Shown here piece after piece: positions 36,573 through 48,636 of a DNA stretch of 64,000 bases. A model generated the notes under the pieces. That model did not search any database and was not told where the DNA came from. It saw only the letters and a list, made by a program, of their open reading frames with translations. The translations under genes and the position numbers were made by a program. The DNA lies in contig NW_024720773.1 in the NCBI RefSeq assembly GCF_018991925.1, positions 3,403,758 through 3,467,757 of the forward strand, written 5' to 3'. Position 1 is the first letter of the stretch. Each line of letters opens with the position of its first letter. Source of the DNA: Homarus americanus. Its lineage: Eukaryota; Arthropoda; Malacostraca; Decapoda; Nephropidae.

Positions 36573-39500
36573 GTAAAAACAAAAATAGGATGAGGGTGTG
36601 TTTGCCAGGAGCTGGGGTGGGGGATATAATTGACAGGATGGACAATATCTTGTCTGGTAATGGGAACAAACCCATTATCTGCCTCAGTGCAGGAGGCAAT
36701 GATATTGGCCGGTGTAGGAGTGAAGAGCTTCTTGATAAGTTCAAGGCAGCCATAGATCGTATTAGGACTAAGGGAGGGATCCCTATTATATGCGGTGTCC
36801 TGCCTAGAAGGGGAGTTGGCAGTGAATGGTTGTCAAGGGCGGTTGGTGTCAACGACCGTCTTGACAGATATTGCAAGTCAATATCAGTCCCATTCATTGA
36901 CAACTGGGACAACATCTATGGCAGAAGGGACCTTTATGCTAGGGATGGGGTGCACCTGTCTAGGGATGGAGTAGCAACCCTGGCTGGGGCTCTAGAGGGG
37001 GCAGTTCAAAAGATATCGAAGTCTTTAAACTGCTAAGACAACATATGGGCACGGGGGTGGAGGAGACTGCAGTGGGAGCGGGTAAACAAGGCGAAAGATT
37101 ACAGGGAAATAGTGTTAGGAATGATGACAAAACTAAATTAGACAGGGAGTTTAAAACTAAACGCGGTAAGGGGAGGACTCAGAACACGACTAACTTAAAT
37201 GTCTACTACGCGAACAGTAGAAGTATGAGATACAAAATGGATGATATTAGGGCCTTGGTATGTACCGAAGAAATCGATATAATTGCATTCACTGAAACAT
37301 GGATCAACCTAGACACACGTGAATTACCAGTCGAATACCAAATTGCGGGTTACAAACTGTTCCATACCGATAGGCAGACCAGCAAAGGAGGCGGAGTAGC
37401 AATGTATGTTAGGGATAATCTGAAGTGTGAAATAAATAAGGAAATAAAAACTGAGAGGAATACAGAAACAATTTGGATAGAATTAAGCGACGGTCGGGAA
37501 AAATTAATCACAGGGTAATATATAGACCCCCCAATCTTGATAGCGTCAATGAGCGACTTATCTGGGATGAAATGCGCAGGGCTTCCATACACAACAAAGT
37601 CTGTATAGTAGGCGACTTTAACCTTGGCCAAATAGATTGGACTGTCCTTACGGGTAACTCAGAATCAGAGGATTTTCTCGAGACGATCCAGGACTGTTTC
37701 CTAAGTCAACATATAACCGAACCCACACGGGGTAATAATATACTGGATTTAGTTCTGTCAACAGAGAAAACCTCATTAGCAATGTCGAGGTAGGGAACGA
37801 ACTTGCAAACAGCGATCACAAAGAAATTCGATTCCAGTTAGATTTTCAGGGCAGACGTAAGGAAAATTCCACTAAAGTACCAGATTTCAGGGCAACCCTT
37901 GACAGTTTAAAGAGGCAGCTGAGAGAGGGGGTGTCCAGCAGCCGTGAACCTGACAGATGACACCGACCTGATAACGAGATCTGAGATTGCCGAGTTCCAC
38001 GACAATTTAAATCGTGAGTTACTTAATGCACAAAGGCAGAACATACCATACAAAAAACTCAGATCAGACAACAATGACCCTAAATGGATAAATAATTATT
38101 TAAAGAACATCATTGGCCAAAGGAAGGCTATAGGTAGAAGGATAAATCGTGGCGAAATTCACCTCTGGGACTATTATAGGGTATTGGCAAGTAGGGTTAA
38201 AACCGAGATAAGGAAAGCAAAGAGGAATAATGAGGTAAGGATAGCAAGGGAGGCGAAGACAAACCCCAAAGGATTCTACCAAATGTATCAAACTAAAACA
38301 CGAGAAAAGATTGGACCAATACGGTCAGACTCCGGCGAGCTCACTGATAACGACGGAGAAATGAGCAATAATTTGAATAAATATTTTTCAACAGTTTTCA
38401 CCATCGAAAATTTAAACATGATACCCGAGGCACCGACTCTATTCAGAGATAGTGAAGAAAACAAATTAAGCGAGATAGTAGTGACTAGTAACGATGTTAG
38501 TAAGCAAATAGACAAACTAAAGCCTAATAAGTCACCTGGTCCCGATGAGATATTTGCCAGAGTATTAAAGGAATGTAAGGAAGAGCTTAGTATGCCCTTA
38601 GCAAAGTTGTTTAACATGTCCTTAAAAACAGGTGTAGTACCAGAATCCTGGAGGATAGCGAATGTAATACCGATTTTCAAGAAGGGGGATAGATCACTAT
38701 CCTCTAACTACCGCCCAATCAGTCTAACATCAATAGTAGGCAAATTACTGGAAGCAATCATTTCAAACTCTATTCGAAATCACCTGGAGAAGCACCGATT
38801 GATCAATGATTCCCAGCATGGTTTCACAAGCGGACGTTCTTGCCTAACTAATCTATTAACATTCTTTTCATCAGTTTTCGAATCGGTGGACGAGGGCACA
38901 ATTATGATGTGGTATATCTCGACTTTAGCAAAGCCTTCGACAGAGTCCCCACGAAAGACTAATTAGAAAGGTAGAAGCACATGGCATCAAAGGTAACATC
39001 CTTAAATGGATTAGGGCGTGGTTACAGGACAGGAAACAGCAAGTGAGCATTAACGGCACTAAGTCCCATTGGAGCAACGTCACAAGTGGAGTTCCCCAAG
39101 GCTCAGTACTTGGACCATTATTATTTATTATATACATAAACGACATAGATATCGGCATAGACAGCAACATAAGTAAATTTGCTGATGACACTAAAATAGG
39201 ACGTGTTATTAAATCTGACGAGGACTCGCAAAACTACAGGAAGATCTAAACAAATTTTTCGAATGGTCTGAAAAATGGCAGATGAAATTCAACGTGGACA
39301 AATGTAAAGTACTCAGTATAGGAGATGTAAACAGGGAAACCAGATACCAGATGAACAACGATGCCATAGAGAAATCCGACTGCGAGAGAGATTTAGGAGT
39401 AATGATAAGTAGGAACCTTAAGCCAAGTAAACAATGTGTTTTTGCTCTAACAAGGCTAATAAAGTACATAGGAGTGTTAGTTACAAGACTAATAAAACAT

Positions 39501-40046
39501 GTGTTAGTTACACGACTAGCAAGGTCATCCTAAAACTGTATCTTGCTCTTGTGAGACCACACCTGGATTACGCAGTTCAGTTCTGGTCACCGTATTACAG
39601 AATGGATATAGAATCCTTGGAAAGAATTCAGAGGAGAATGACAAGACTAATCCCAGGCATTAGGAACCTTGAGTATAGAGACAGGTTAAAGCATCTTAAT
39701 TTGCACTCCCTTGAGAGACGTAGAGCGAGGGGCGACCTGATAGAGGTGTATAAGGGAAGGCAGGGCTAAACAAAGGACATTACAAAGGTACTCAAATTAT
39801 CCAATCGTAACAATGGTTTTAAATTAGACAAATTTAGATTTAGGCGTGAAATAGGTAAACACTGGTTTGGAAACAGAGTAGTGGATGAATGGAACAAGTT
39901 ACCAAATATCATCATTAACTCGAATACGCTGAATTGCTTCAAACATAGGTTGGATGCTCATATGAGCAATAGGGGTTGGGTGTAAACGGGACTGCCCAGT
40001 ATGGGCCAATAGGCCCGCTGCAGTTTCCTCCATTCTTATGTTCTTA
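36573..40046 (+). pseudogene. CR1-like non-LTR retrotransposon with esterase-type ORF1
   Basis: ORF1 remnant (to 37036): RVCLPGAGVGDIIDRMDN, LSAGGNDIGRCRSEELLD and ARDGVHLSRDG give the GxND and DxxH blocks of an SGNH esterase, as in CR1-type ORF1. The Ser block is lost by 5' truncation. ORF2 begins near 37045: endonuclease phrases YYANSRSMRYKMDDI, IIAFTETWINLDTRE, GGGVAMYVRDN and VGDFNLGQIDW. The RT open from 37944 has IFKKGDRSLSSNYRPISLTS and QHGFTSGRSCLTNLL, a frameshift near 38905, then [20 protein letters not shown] and the catalytic KFADDTKIG at 39176-39202. C-terminal pieces follow (YYRMDIESLERIQRRMTRLI, RRARGDLIEVYK). It ends in TTCTTATG-type octamers (40032-40046), the usual CR1 3' terminus. 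Several frameshifts; inactive. Antisense to the host gene. Confidence 0.9.
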
Positions 40047-40300
40047 TGTTATCTCCCTCACAGATGGTGTTATGAGGGGCCTGATGTGGTGTAGTAATTT
40101 CCTCACAGATGGTGTTATAAGGAACCTCACATGATGCTGTAGCAACTCATTCACTACGTGATGTCGTAGCATCATGGGGACACCACGTGGTCTGGTGTCA
40201 CAGGACCTCACTCAATCACATGAGTGAGGTGTGGTCCCAGGCCTTCCTATCGTGGACGGATTAACACATCGCTGCTTGTTGCTGAGTCTCACGGGCAGTT
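40047..40300. repeat. Dispersed element with 45-bp minisatellite, copy 1 (right part)
   Basis: Two to three 45-bp units, then a segment GTGAGGTGTGGTCCCAGGCC ... ACGGATTAACACATCGCTGC ... AGTTATCAC matching 47669-47753. Similarity to copy 2 ends near GTTATCAC, which probably marks the element's right end. Confidence 0.7.
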
Positions 40301-40949
40301 ATCACTGGGTACCTGGGACCTCACTGTGTGAAGGTTAACTTGGGTACGACTCAGCTGTTACTGTTGAGTTGTTTTCACTGACTTAAGCACTGCTCACCAC
40401 TGTTCAACACTGATTCCATTCCTTTCCTATATGGAATAGTAACTTCTGGCGAGAACTTGTTGATATTCCTGTGGGGAGGAGGGGTTCAGGGGAGGGAGTT
40501 GGTATGGGCCAACTTAACAGTTGACCTGACTGCTGCCAGAGGAGCGCCAGGTTCGTCTTGACCCTTCGGTGGTCAAGGATGGTGGGTGTGTGTGTGTGTG
40601 TGTGTGTGAAACATGGGAGCACATACATATTGTATATTATAATGCTCACTATATCTTTCTGTACTGTACTTAAAGAAGTATATTAAGTATTTCACTGACT
40701 GTCTCTCAGGAAGCAGAATCATTTAACAGAGTCAACAGCTGTCTTTATATGTATGTCATTGATAAAAATATCTGATAAAATCATTTTTGAAGTGTTTTGA
40801 GGGTTTTGTAAACAAGCATCGTAAAACTGATCATTAGCCATCGCATAACAGTATGTGGTGTTAATTTATATACATCACATAACAGTCATTGCACGTACAG
40901 TAAATGGCAAATTGAGACAAAGATTAAAAGAGGCGACCAAAACACTTAC
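40301..40949. other. Intron sequence with a short TG run
   Basis: (TG)n at about 40586-40608. Nothing else recognised. The exon donor AGG/GTAAGTG on the minus strand lies at its right edge. Confidence 0.5.
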
Positions 40950-41042
40950 CCTAATGTCATTGTGGTTGTCGAGTCGCTTCAAAATTTCCCGGATACATTC
41001 TTCAGGCACTTCCTGCAGGCTGGGGTGCATGTCATCACCAGG
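40950..41042 (-). CDS. Fbxo25/32: F-box protein FBXO25/32 family, exon encoding the start of the F-box
   Basis: 93-bp exon (31 codons, phase 0 at both ends) between the acceptor GTGACAATTGCAG/CCT and the consensus donor ATTAGG/GTAAGTG. It encodes PGDDMHPSL and then QEVPEECIREILKRLDNHND. LxxVPxExxxEILxRLxxxxD is the standard opening of an F-box, which in SCF ligases binds SKP1. Joining phase 0 to the exon at 12832-12663 gives a continuous F-box. In vertebrate FBXO25/32 the corresponding stretch is the LTDLP...RLSDGRD region. The exon is isolated between a 28.1-kb and a 13.8-kb intron. Ordinary codon usage, no defect. Confidence 0.88.
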
Positions 41043-41126
41043 CTGCAATTGTCACCAATAATTAAGCAAACTGTTATATTCTGTTATATGGGATAATACA
41101 TAAAATCTACTTGTTGAAATTATTAC

Positions 41127-43440
41127 TACAGGTGGTCACTGACTTACGAACGACCGACTTACCAACACCCTCCGATACAAACAAGGTCCCATAAAGTCAA
41201 TTATTTTAAGAATCAGACGTAGGTACAACTGGTTCGTAGTATTAACGTACAAGAACTAGTTTGATGAATGATGCATCACTCAGCCACGAGCCTTGAGGGG
41301 GCGTCAGTACACCTTACCCTCACCTCAGTAACGTGTGTGATCAAGTGTAAACTGTGTTTTTTGCTTATTAACTCTATTTTTCTATCCTCATCATGGCTCC
41401 CAAATGTAAACCTGATGCAAGTGATAGTAGTGCATCCAAGAAAAGGTAAACAATTACAATGACAGTGAAAGTTGATGTAATGAAACGTTCTGAAAAAGGT
41501 GAAACACCTCCAGTCATTGGTAGAGCGTTGGGCTTCAGTCGGTCAACGGTCGGAACAATTTTAAAAGACAAACACAATATTCTTGAACATATATAAGGAT
41601 CTACACCAATGCACTCAACTGTGATAACAAAACAAAGAAGTGGATTGTTAATTAAAATGGAATGATTGTCAGTGATATGGGTGGAAGATCAAAATCAATG
41701 GCGTCTTCCTCTAAGTCTCGCCTTGATTCAGGAAAAAGCGAAAAGCTTGCACGCTGACTTGAAGGCTAAACTTGGTGGTGAAAGTGATGGGGAAGAATTT
41801 GTTGCTAGTAAGGGCTGGTTTAAGTGGCTCAAGGTAAGGGCAAACTTCATAACATTAAAGTGCCAGGTGAAGCTGCCAGTGTGGATGAAGCTGCAGCAAG
41901 TGAATTTCCTGCTGCTTTAGGTAAAATAATTGAACAAGGAGGTTATTGTGCTGAGCAAGTTTTTAATATTAGACTGGTTTATTTGGGAAAAGGATGCCCA
42001 AATAAACGTACCTTTCAGAACATGAAAACACAGCATCAGGGCAAAAAGCTGCCAAGGAAAGGTTGACCTTACTGCTGGGGGACAATGCTGCTGGGTGACT
42101 ACTAACTAAAACCTTTGCTTGTCTACCAGTCAGAAAATCCTTGAGCTTTGGAGGGTGTTTTCAAGGCAGCACTTCCAATTATCTGGAAATCTAATAAGAA
42201 GGGTTGGGTGACATTATCCCTTTTTGAAGACAGGGACCTAAATCATTTTGTGCCTGAAGTGGAGCAGTATTGTATTTCAATGTCAATACCTTTTAAAATT
42301 TTAGTGGTACTTGACAATGCACTCGGCCATCCAGCATTTTTAGATGATGTTCATCCAAATATTAAGGTTATGCTCCTGCCTCCAAACACAACATCTGTTT
42401 TACAACCAATGGACCACGGAGTTATTGCTTCATTTAAACCATATTACCCGAGACGGACATTTGCGCAAGTTATCAGGGCAACAGAACAAAAAGAGGGTGG
42501 GACTTTAAAAGAATTTTGGAAGTCATACAACATTTATGATGCTGTGAAATACATTGCAAGTTCATGGGCTGAGGTAAAATAAACCAACATGAATGGTGTT
42601 TGTCCATGTTTTCAGGGGCTTTGACAATGATGCTGGGGAAGTGACACAGACAGTGGTAGACCTTGGGAACCAACTCCAGCTTGATGCTCATGAGGATGAT
42701 GTCACAGAGTTACTTGAGTCTCGTGCTGAAGAATTGAACAATGAGGACCTGATTGAACGGGAGAAATAAATTTTGTCAGAGGATGTAGAGGAAGCTGAAA
42801 CTCCAGAACCAAAGAGATTCATTACAAAAGAAATGGCAGATGTTTTCTTGCGTATTGAAGAAGGATTGTTTAAATTTATACAGCAAAATTCACCAAGATT
42901 AATAATGTTACTGAATGTCTACGATGCTACAGAGAGATTTATGAGTAAAAGAAGAAAGTTTCAGTTCAACCTTCCCTTGAAAAGCTTTTAAGAAAGTTGA
43001 AAGGCAGCCAAAACCAGTCCCATCAACCCTTACAGCATCTACAGAACAAGTCCCAGCAACCTCTACAGCATCTACAGAACCAGTCCCATCAACCTCTACA
43101 GCATCTACAGAACCAGTCCCATCAACCTCTACAGCATCTACAGAACCAGTCCCATCAACCTCTACAGCATCTACAGAACCAGTCCCATCAACCTCTACAG
43201 CATCTACAGAACCAGTCCCATCAACCTCTACAGCATCTACAGAACCAGTCCCATTAACCTCTACAGCATCTACAGAACCAGTCCCATCAACCTCTACAGC
43301 ATCTACAGAACCAGTTAATTCTTCTTCACCACATTCTTCTGAACCAATCCTGTTAACATCTACTGTACTGCGCATATCATTGTCATCCTTAATATCTCTT
43401 CAATTCATAATACGCTGCATAACATTCAAATCCACCGCAC
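41127..43440 (+). pseudogene. Tigger/pogo-type transposase element with repeat-expanded tail
   Basis: The left terminus CAGGTGGTCACTGACTTACG lies after a TA near 41127. The transposase relic starts at the ATG at 41393 (MAPKCKPDASDSSASKKR) and has an HTH segment RSEKGETPPVIGRALGFSRS, a CENP-B-like second HTH (ALIQEKAKSLHADLKAKLGG, GWFKWLK), HNIKVPGEAASVDEAAASEF, then the DDE domain. The first catalytic Asp motif is degraded (VFNIRLVYL where FNxDETGL is usual). LVVLDNALGHPAFLDD and QPMDHGVIASFKPYYPRRTF keep the second and third acidic sites. At least five stops or frameshifts. The C-terminus runs into nine 33-bp repeats. I could not find the matching right terminal repeat. Confidence 0.85.
43008..43320 (+). 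repeat. 33-bp tandem repeat at the 3' end of the Tigger coding region
   Basis: Nine to ten copies of CAGTCCCATCAACCTCTACA followed by GCATCTACAGAAC. Since 33 is a multiple of 3, one frame gives an 11-residue repeat [11 protein letters not shown], which would extend the transposase tail if the frame break near 42985 is ignored. Both strands are open as a consequence (minus frame 42908-43375), which I do not call as a gene. Confidence 0.9.
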
Positions 43441-44040
43441 TTACAGAGTGTCACAGAAAACGGTAGAAAACAAGACTCTTTTGGATGGGGTGACTCACAT
43501 GCTATATGTTATACGAACTGTACCAATGTACGGGCATATCATATTAAGTGTATGTACTGATATTATTAAAGAGAAATCAAAGTATCTATAGAAAGATTGG
43601 GAAGGTTCAATTGATACAGTCTAGTGTACTATGAAGGAATAAAGGTACTGTGTACTACGGTGTTGGAAGGTCACCGTATCGAATGAAAATATATAAGGAC
43701 AAGGATCTGGAAAAAGGATAAGCATATCAGACATAATTATGTGTAGTGTTGGGGTTGACCCAGAAAATATACTTCAAAGAAAATATCGTGTGTACCTCGG
43801 TGTGAACTTAATACACACTGTTACCCCATGTTACGAATAACCAATGGAAGTGCGATGATTAGAGAACCTTATGAATGTGTTGAACAATTGCAAAGTGTTG
43901 GAGAATGAACCAAACTTAGAGATATAAGTGAAGGGGATACCCAAGCCAAGAACCAAGGCTTTTCTTTGTTTTTTGAGGATATAGCCCAATTAATTTCACC
44001 ATAAAGTCACAATAGATGAGAAAGTGTATATGCAAAGAGA
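43441..44040. other. Unrecognised A+T-rich sequence
   Basis: Between the Tigger relic and the 3' truncation point of the minus-strand Jockey-like element. No open frame or terminal repeat seen. Confidence 0.5.
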
Positions 44041-46486
44041 AGGGGAAGAGAGATTATCAACTAAAGGAAGACCGTTAATAAGACGAAATGCCTTTGATTC
44101 CACTCTATCCAACAGTTGGACAGAAGAAGAGCCACCCCAGATATAAGGGCAGTACTCTCAGTTAGGACGAATGAATCCCTTATAACTTGAAGCAACTGCT
44201 CAGGACTGTAGTAGCTACGGCATCTGTACAGAATTCCCAGCATTCGGGAGGCAGCTTTAGCAATGTTGAGGATGCGTGGCTTCCATGACATATTACAGGA
44301 AATGGAGAGGCCTAGCATATGTATTTTAGAACTTGGCAGAATGATTGCGTCCTGAAATGTGATTGGTGGAAGATTATCTAATTTGGAAAGTATATTTGGT
44401 AAATACTGAGCTTTATTACTGTTGAATTTAACCAAGTTTCTTCCTCCCCATTCGGAGATGCTGCACAGATCCGCATTGATATATGTAATGATATCAGCTC
44501 TAGAAACAGATCTAGTTTGAGAATTAGGGGGAAGGGAAAAATGTGAAGAAGAGTGAAGTGTAGAATCATCAGCGTAAGAATGGACAGAATTAGTCGTAGT
44601 GTGAAGTAAATCATTGATAAAAGAAGGATGAGAGTAAGTGAAAGAACAGAACCCTGTGGGACACCACTATTGGTAGAGAAAGAAAGAGAGATCAATCCCT
44701 CGACACCAACTGCCACGGATCGGTTCTCAAAAAGCTAGAAATTAGAGAACAAATTGGGGAGAGAAACCATAAGAGGGAAGTTTAGAAAGCAAAGACTTGT
44801 GCCATACCCTGTCAAATGCTTTGGAGATGTTGAGGGCCACGACGAAAAATTCCCCATAATCCCTGAGAGAGGATGACCAAAGATGGGTGCAGTAGGAGAG
44901 CAGATCACCAGTAGATCTCGCCTGACGAAAGCCATACGGGTGATCCGACAATAGAGAATGGCGTTCAAGGTGACGGAGAAAATGAGGTGTTTAAGATAGT
45001 TTCGAAAATCTTAGAGAGGGATGAAGTTAGGGCAATGAGGCCATAGTTAGAGGGATTGGAATGGTCACCCTTCTTCGGGATGGGCTGAGCCAAGGCACGC
45101 TTTCATGAATAAGGAAAAGTTTGGGCTTTGGGGCAAAGGCAAAAGAGGCGAGCAAGCACAGGGGCCAAGCTTCAGCATACTCCCACAGAACAAGAGGGGG
45201 TATTCCATCCGGTCCATGCACCTTACTCACATCCAACCTGGATAACACACCAGCAACCCTACGAGTAGAGAATATAAGAAAGTGCATAGGTTCAGTAGGA
45301 GGTGCAGGAGTAGGAGGGATAGAGTTGGAATTGTCTAAGGTGGAGTTAGAGGAGAATAAGGTGCCAAAGAGATTGGCTATAGAGTTATCAGGTCGGAAGA
45401 GAAGAGGAAAAGAAGGAGTGCAGAAGTTATTACAGATTTTTTGGGTTAGGACCAGAAGGATTTACTATAAGAAGAGTAAGTTAGGCTAGCGGTCATTCTT
45501 TTTAAAAATTCCGCTTGGCCCTACGAAGAATAGCCTTACAATGATTCCTAGAAATAATGAAAGAGGAGTAGGTAATTGGAGAAGGAGATAGTTTCATTGC
45601 TCGATATGCCCTATCTCTCTCCCTACATGCAAGAGAGCAGGAGCGATCAAACCATGATTGTAATGCGAAAGTTTTAGTAGAAGATGGGATAAATGCACTC
45701 ATACCACTTTGTATAACCCCAGCAAAGCTGTCAGCACATACCGAGGCATCCCGAGTGGAAAAGCAACTTTCATCCCAAAGAAAGTCAGTGAAGAATTCTC
45801 TCAAGGATTGCTAGTTTGCCCTCCGATAGTACCATAGTTGGCGTTTAAATGGGGGTGGGGGAGGTGGTCGTGCCTTGTTTGATTTAATAGAAATATGATT
45901 GTGATCAGAAGACCCTAAGGGGGCAGAAATTGAGTATGAATAGTGTGAGGGGGTTAGAGGTAAAACAAAAATCAAGAATGTTAGTAAGTTGATCATGTAG
46001 ATCAGGAATGCGTGTAGGGTGTTTGATTATTTGTTCCAGATCATTAAGTAAGGAAAAAGAGAGTGCCTCAGCTCCACCTGGGTCATCCCTTGCAGAGCCA
46101 AGCCACTCTCTGTGATGTACAGTGAAATCCCCTAGGTAGAGGATCTCGGTGTTGGGGTGTGTGGATAGCAACGACTCATTGCAAGAAGTGAGATAGTCAA
46201 AGAGTTCCAAATAATTGGTAGATTTGGGAGAACAGTATAGGAAACAAAAAAATAGTCATAGTTGGTAGAGATATTTTGAGCCAGATGACATCAAAATGGG
46301 GAGATTCACGATCCGTGAGTCGAGCTATGGGTGTACGTGTGTTGCAGTAAGCGCATACACCTCCCTTAGAACGGAAGGAGGTATAAAGGTTGTGGTTGGA
46401 GACTTGAAAAGGTTTGGGTGAAACTGCTTTGGTCAGTTGAAGTTCAGATAGTAGTAAGAAGTCGGGGGAAGAGGTTAATAGATGGT
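44041..46486 (-). pseudogene. Jockey-like non-LTR retrotransposon, truncated at both ends
   Basis: Reading on the minus strand from 46486: endonuclease phrases (SSFTQTF.., SKGGVCAYCNTRTPIARL, ILYLGDFTVHHREWLG, HPTRIPDLHDQLTNILDF, SSDHNHISI), the linker region (FRRAKRNF), then RT phrases [66 protein letters not shown] and a broken ADD region near 44580. The post-RT region has KPRILNIAKAASRMLGILYR and VESKAFRLIN, where it stops at about 44041. Multiple frameshifts. It is the only large non-LTR copy in these introns that lies sense to the F-box gene. Same family as 14420-15250 and 61234-61369. Confidence 0.88.
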
Positions 46487-46770
46487 GTTATGTTATGTTA
46501 TGTTTATTTGTGTTAAGCTGGTTCTGTTACTTGAAGCTTAATCATTCTTATTTTGTAATTCCTGTTTATTCTGTTTATTACAGATCTATGGATACTGATG
46601 TTGCACTAAGTTGAATAAAGACTCCCGATGTTTACCTGCATTTTCATAACATACTGTGGTTTATTTTTTTAGTATTTCTAGTGACTAGAGCACCTCAGAG
46701 TTTAAAAAAAAGCAATTGCAGATATACTGAAGTCCGATTTATCGAGTATGTAAATGTGTAGGTGGTGGGC
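46487..46770. mobile_element. Tigger-type 3' remnant
   Basis: After a TTATG pentamer run (46489-46506) comes a segment with AATAAA (near 46613), TTTACCTGCATTTTCATAA, GTGACTAGAGCACCTCAGAG and TCCGATTTATCGAG. The last two are shared with the right end of the Tigger element at 59622-61536 (GTGACCAGAGCATATCAGAG ... TCTGATTTATCGAG). The outermost CAGT terminus is not intact and the left end is not found. Confidence 0.55.
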
Positions 46771-47005
46771 GATAACTATGTCTTCGACTTGCCCGCCTTG
46801 CCGCCGCATTTATTGTTGTTTTTAATGAAACTAGAAAAGCTGTCAAAATTATTACAATACTCTAATGTGGCTAAGAAATAAAGAAAATATAATATAAAAT
46901 AAGAAAACGAAGAGCTTGGTTGTGTGAGAAGTGAACGTGTACGGAGGAAGTTCTAGCCAAGGTTTTGGCTATAAACTACGTGGCCGACTCACCAGGCCAG
47001 CCGCC

Positions 47006-47753
47006 TTAATAATAATAATAATAATTAACGGTTTATTGAAAAAAAAATTCTGCAGCCCGAAGGCTGAAAATATACATTGGACATAAATGACTTATTACAT
47101 ACATTGGTGGTTTAACAAAAGCCTTCATTAGAGAAAGGTAAAGGAACATACAGTGAACATACAGATTAATGTAGGTGTTGAACAGCAAACTCGTAGTGTA
47201 GTAACTCCCTCCCAGATGGTGTTAGGAGGAACTCACGTGGTGTAGTAGTTCCCTCAGATGGTGTTATGAGGGACCTGGCGTGGTGTAGTAATTCCCTCGC
47301 AGATGGTGTTATGAGGGGCCTCACGTGGTGTAGTAATTCCCTCACAGATGGTGTTATGAGGGACCTCACGTGGTGTAGTAATTACCTCACAGATGGTGTT
47401 ATGAGGGACCTCACGTGGTGTAGTAATTACCTCACAGATGGTGTTATGAGGGGCCTCACGTGGTGTAGTAACTCCCTCACAGATGGTGTTATGAGGGGCA
47501 TCACGTGGTGTAGTAATTCCCTCACAGATGGTGTTATGAGGGGCCTCACGTGGTGTAGTAATTCCCTCACAGATGGTGTGATGAGGGACTTGACGTGGTG
47601 TAGTAATTCCCTCACATATGGTGTTATGAGGGACATGTGGTGTAGTAATTCCCTCACAGATGGTGTTATATGAGTGAGGTTTGGTTTTAGGCCTTCCTAT
47701 CGTAGACGGATTAACACATCGCTGGTTGTTGTTGGGTCTCACCGGCCGTTATC
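47006..47753. repeat. Dispersed element with internal 45-bp minisatellite, copy 2
   Basis: Same order as copy 1: AAT run (47009-47026), conserved segment with TTCTGCAGCCCGAAGGCTGA and GGTGGTTTAACAAAAGCCTT, then about ten 45-bp units at 47195-47672 (CTCACAGATGGTGTTATGAG GG(G/A)CCTCACGTGGTGTAGTAATTCC), then the GGCCTTCCTATCGTAGACGG ... GTTATCAC tail. Since 45 is a multiple of 3, both strands carry long open frames (135 and 162 residues) that are repeat artefacts. Confidence 0.8.
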
Positions 47754-48364
47754 ACATCTTCAGAGGCAACTTCAGCTCCTCTACGTGTGTGGGGTTTTTG
47801 AGATGCTTGGGTTCACACTCAGGATGGGACGGAGAAAGGAAACTCACGATGTGCTCTCATGTATACATGTTGTATTGGATGTACAATGCAGCTTGGTGCT
47901 GGGAAGGCAGCATGGTTACAAGCGTGATGTAGAGAGAGCTGGTTGGTGAGGGTGCTCAGAGGAGGACCAGCTTGTGGGTCGCCATGCTCGCCGGCGGGAG
48001 CGAGGACCGCCAGGCAGGCGGAGGAGGAGGAGGTGTTGCTGGCTGGTTGGTATAGGTAGAAAGAGACAGGTCACCACGAGGTCAGGTCTTAAATAGCGGG
48101 GGCTAGGCGTGGCTTAGTAGTTGACCCCTGCTCCGTGATGTATGGCGGCGCTGGTTGACCTAGACCATGAGGCACACACTGTGGAATTCGTGGGGTCGGC
48201 TACGCAGCGACAAACAGCGTTTGTAGGGGAGAAATCCACTACACGTGTGTGTTGGTGTGGGGATTAGTGGATGACATCATTATGACCTGACCTCATGTTT
48301 TTAAGGTCACCCTGTATATTTAAGCCTCTCTCTGTTCATGTAATCCAGTTGCCTCTGAAGATGT
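47754..48364. repeat. 18-bp perfect inverted repeat enclosing a solo LTR
   Basis: ACATCTTCAGAGGCAACT at 47754-47771 and its exact reverse complement at 48347-48364. Without the LTR and one CGTG the arms would be about 115 bp apart, so a stem-loop or an element's termini. The right arm runs directly into the hammerhead-like segment at 48355-48383. Confidence 0.75.
47788..48243 (-). mobile_element. Solo LTR (456 bp) with 4-bp target duplication CGTG
   Basis: Starts TGTGGGGTTTTTGAG and ends AAATCCACTACA in + coordinates, with CGTG on both sides (47784-47787 and 48244-48247). It is homologous along its length to 59744-60128. The minus orientation is inferred because the 59744 copy has a TATATAAG box on the minus strand, making the LTR start TGTAGTGGAT and end CCCCACA. 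It has an extra G+C-rich segment (GGGTCGCCATGCTCGCCGGC and a GGA run, about 47975-48040) missing from the other copy. No coding sequence. Confidence 0.85.
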
Positions 48365-48383
48365 CTTGAATAAAGACGAAAGC
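48355..48383 (+). other. Hammerhead-ribozyme-like core (incomplete)
   Basis: CTGAAGA (fits CUGANGA), a 5-bp stem GTCTT/AAGAC with loop GAATA, then GAAA: the conserved core and stem II of a hammerhead ribozyme, as found in the terminal repeats of Penelope-like elements. I could not form a convincing stem I with the sequence after a putative cleavage triplet, so activity is not supported. Confidence 0.3.
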
Positions 48384-48466
48384 TAAGGTGCTCCGTTGTT
48401 TCCCTTTTCCCGTGTGATTTTATCAAGATTTATCTTATCCACGTTTTCATTGTGATCTACATGAAA

Positions 48467-48636
<170 letters not shown>

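Noticed and set aside
42908..43375. Minus-strand frame of 155 residues with [11 protein letters not shown] repeats
   Set aside because: Antisense reading of the 33-bp repeat in the Tigger tail.
47254..47742. Long frames of 135 and 162 residues with a 15-residue period
   Set aside because: Produced by a 45-bp minisatellite (multiple of three) with no stops on either strand.
48355..48395. Functional hammerhead ribozyme
   Set aside because: Core and stem II fit, but stem I and a convincing cleavage site do not form; kept only as a hammerhead-like motif.
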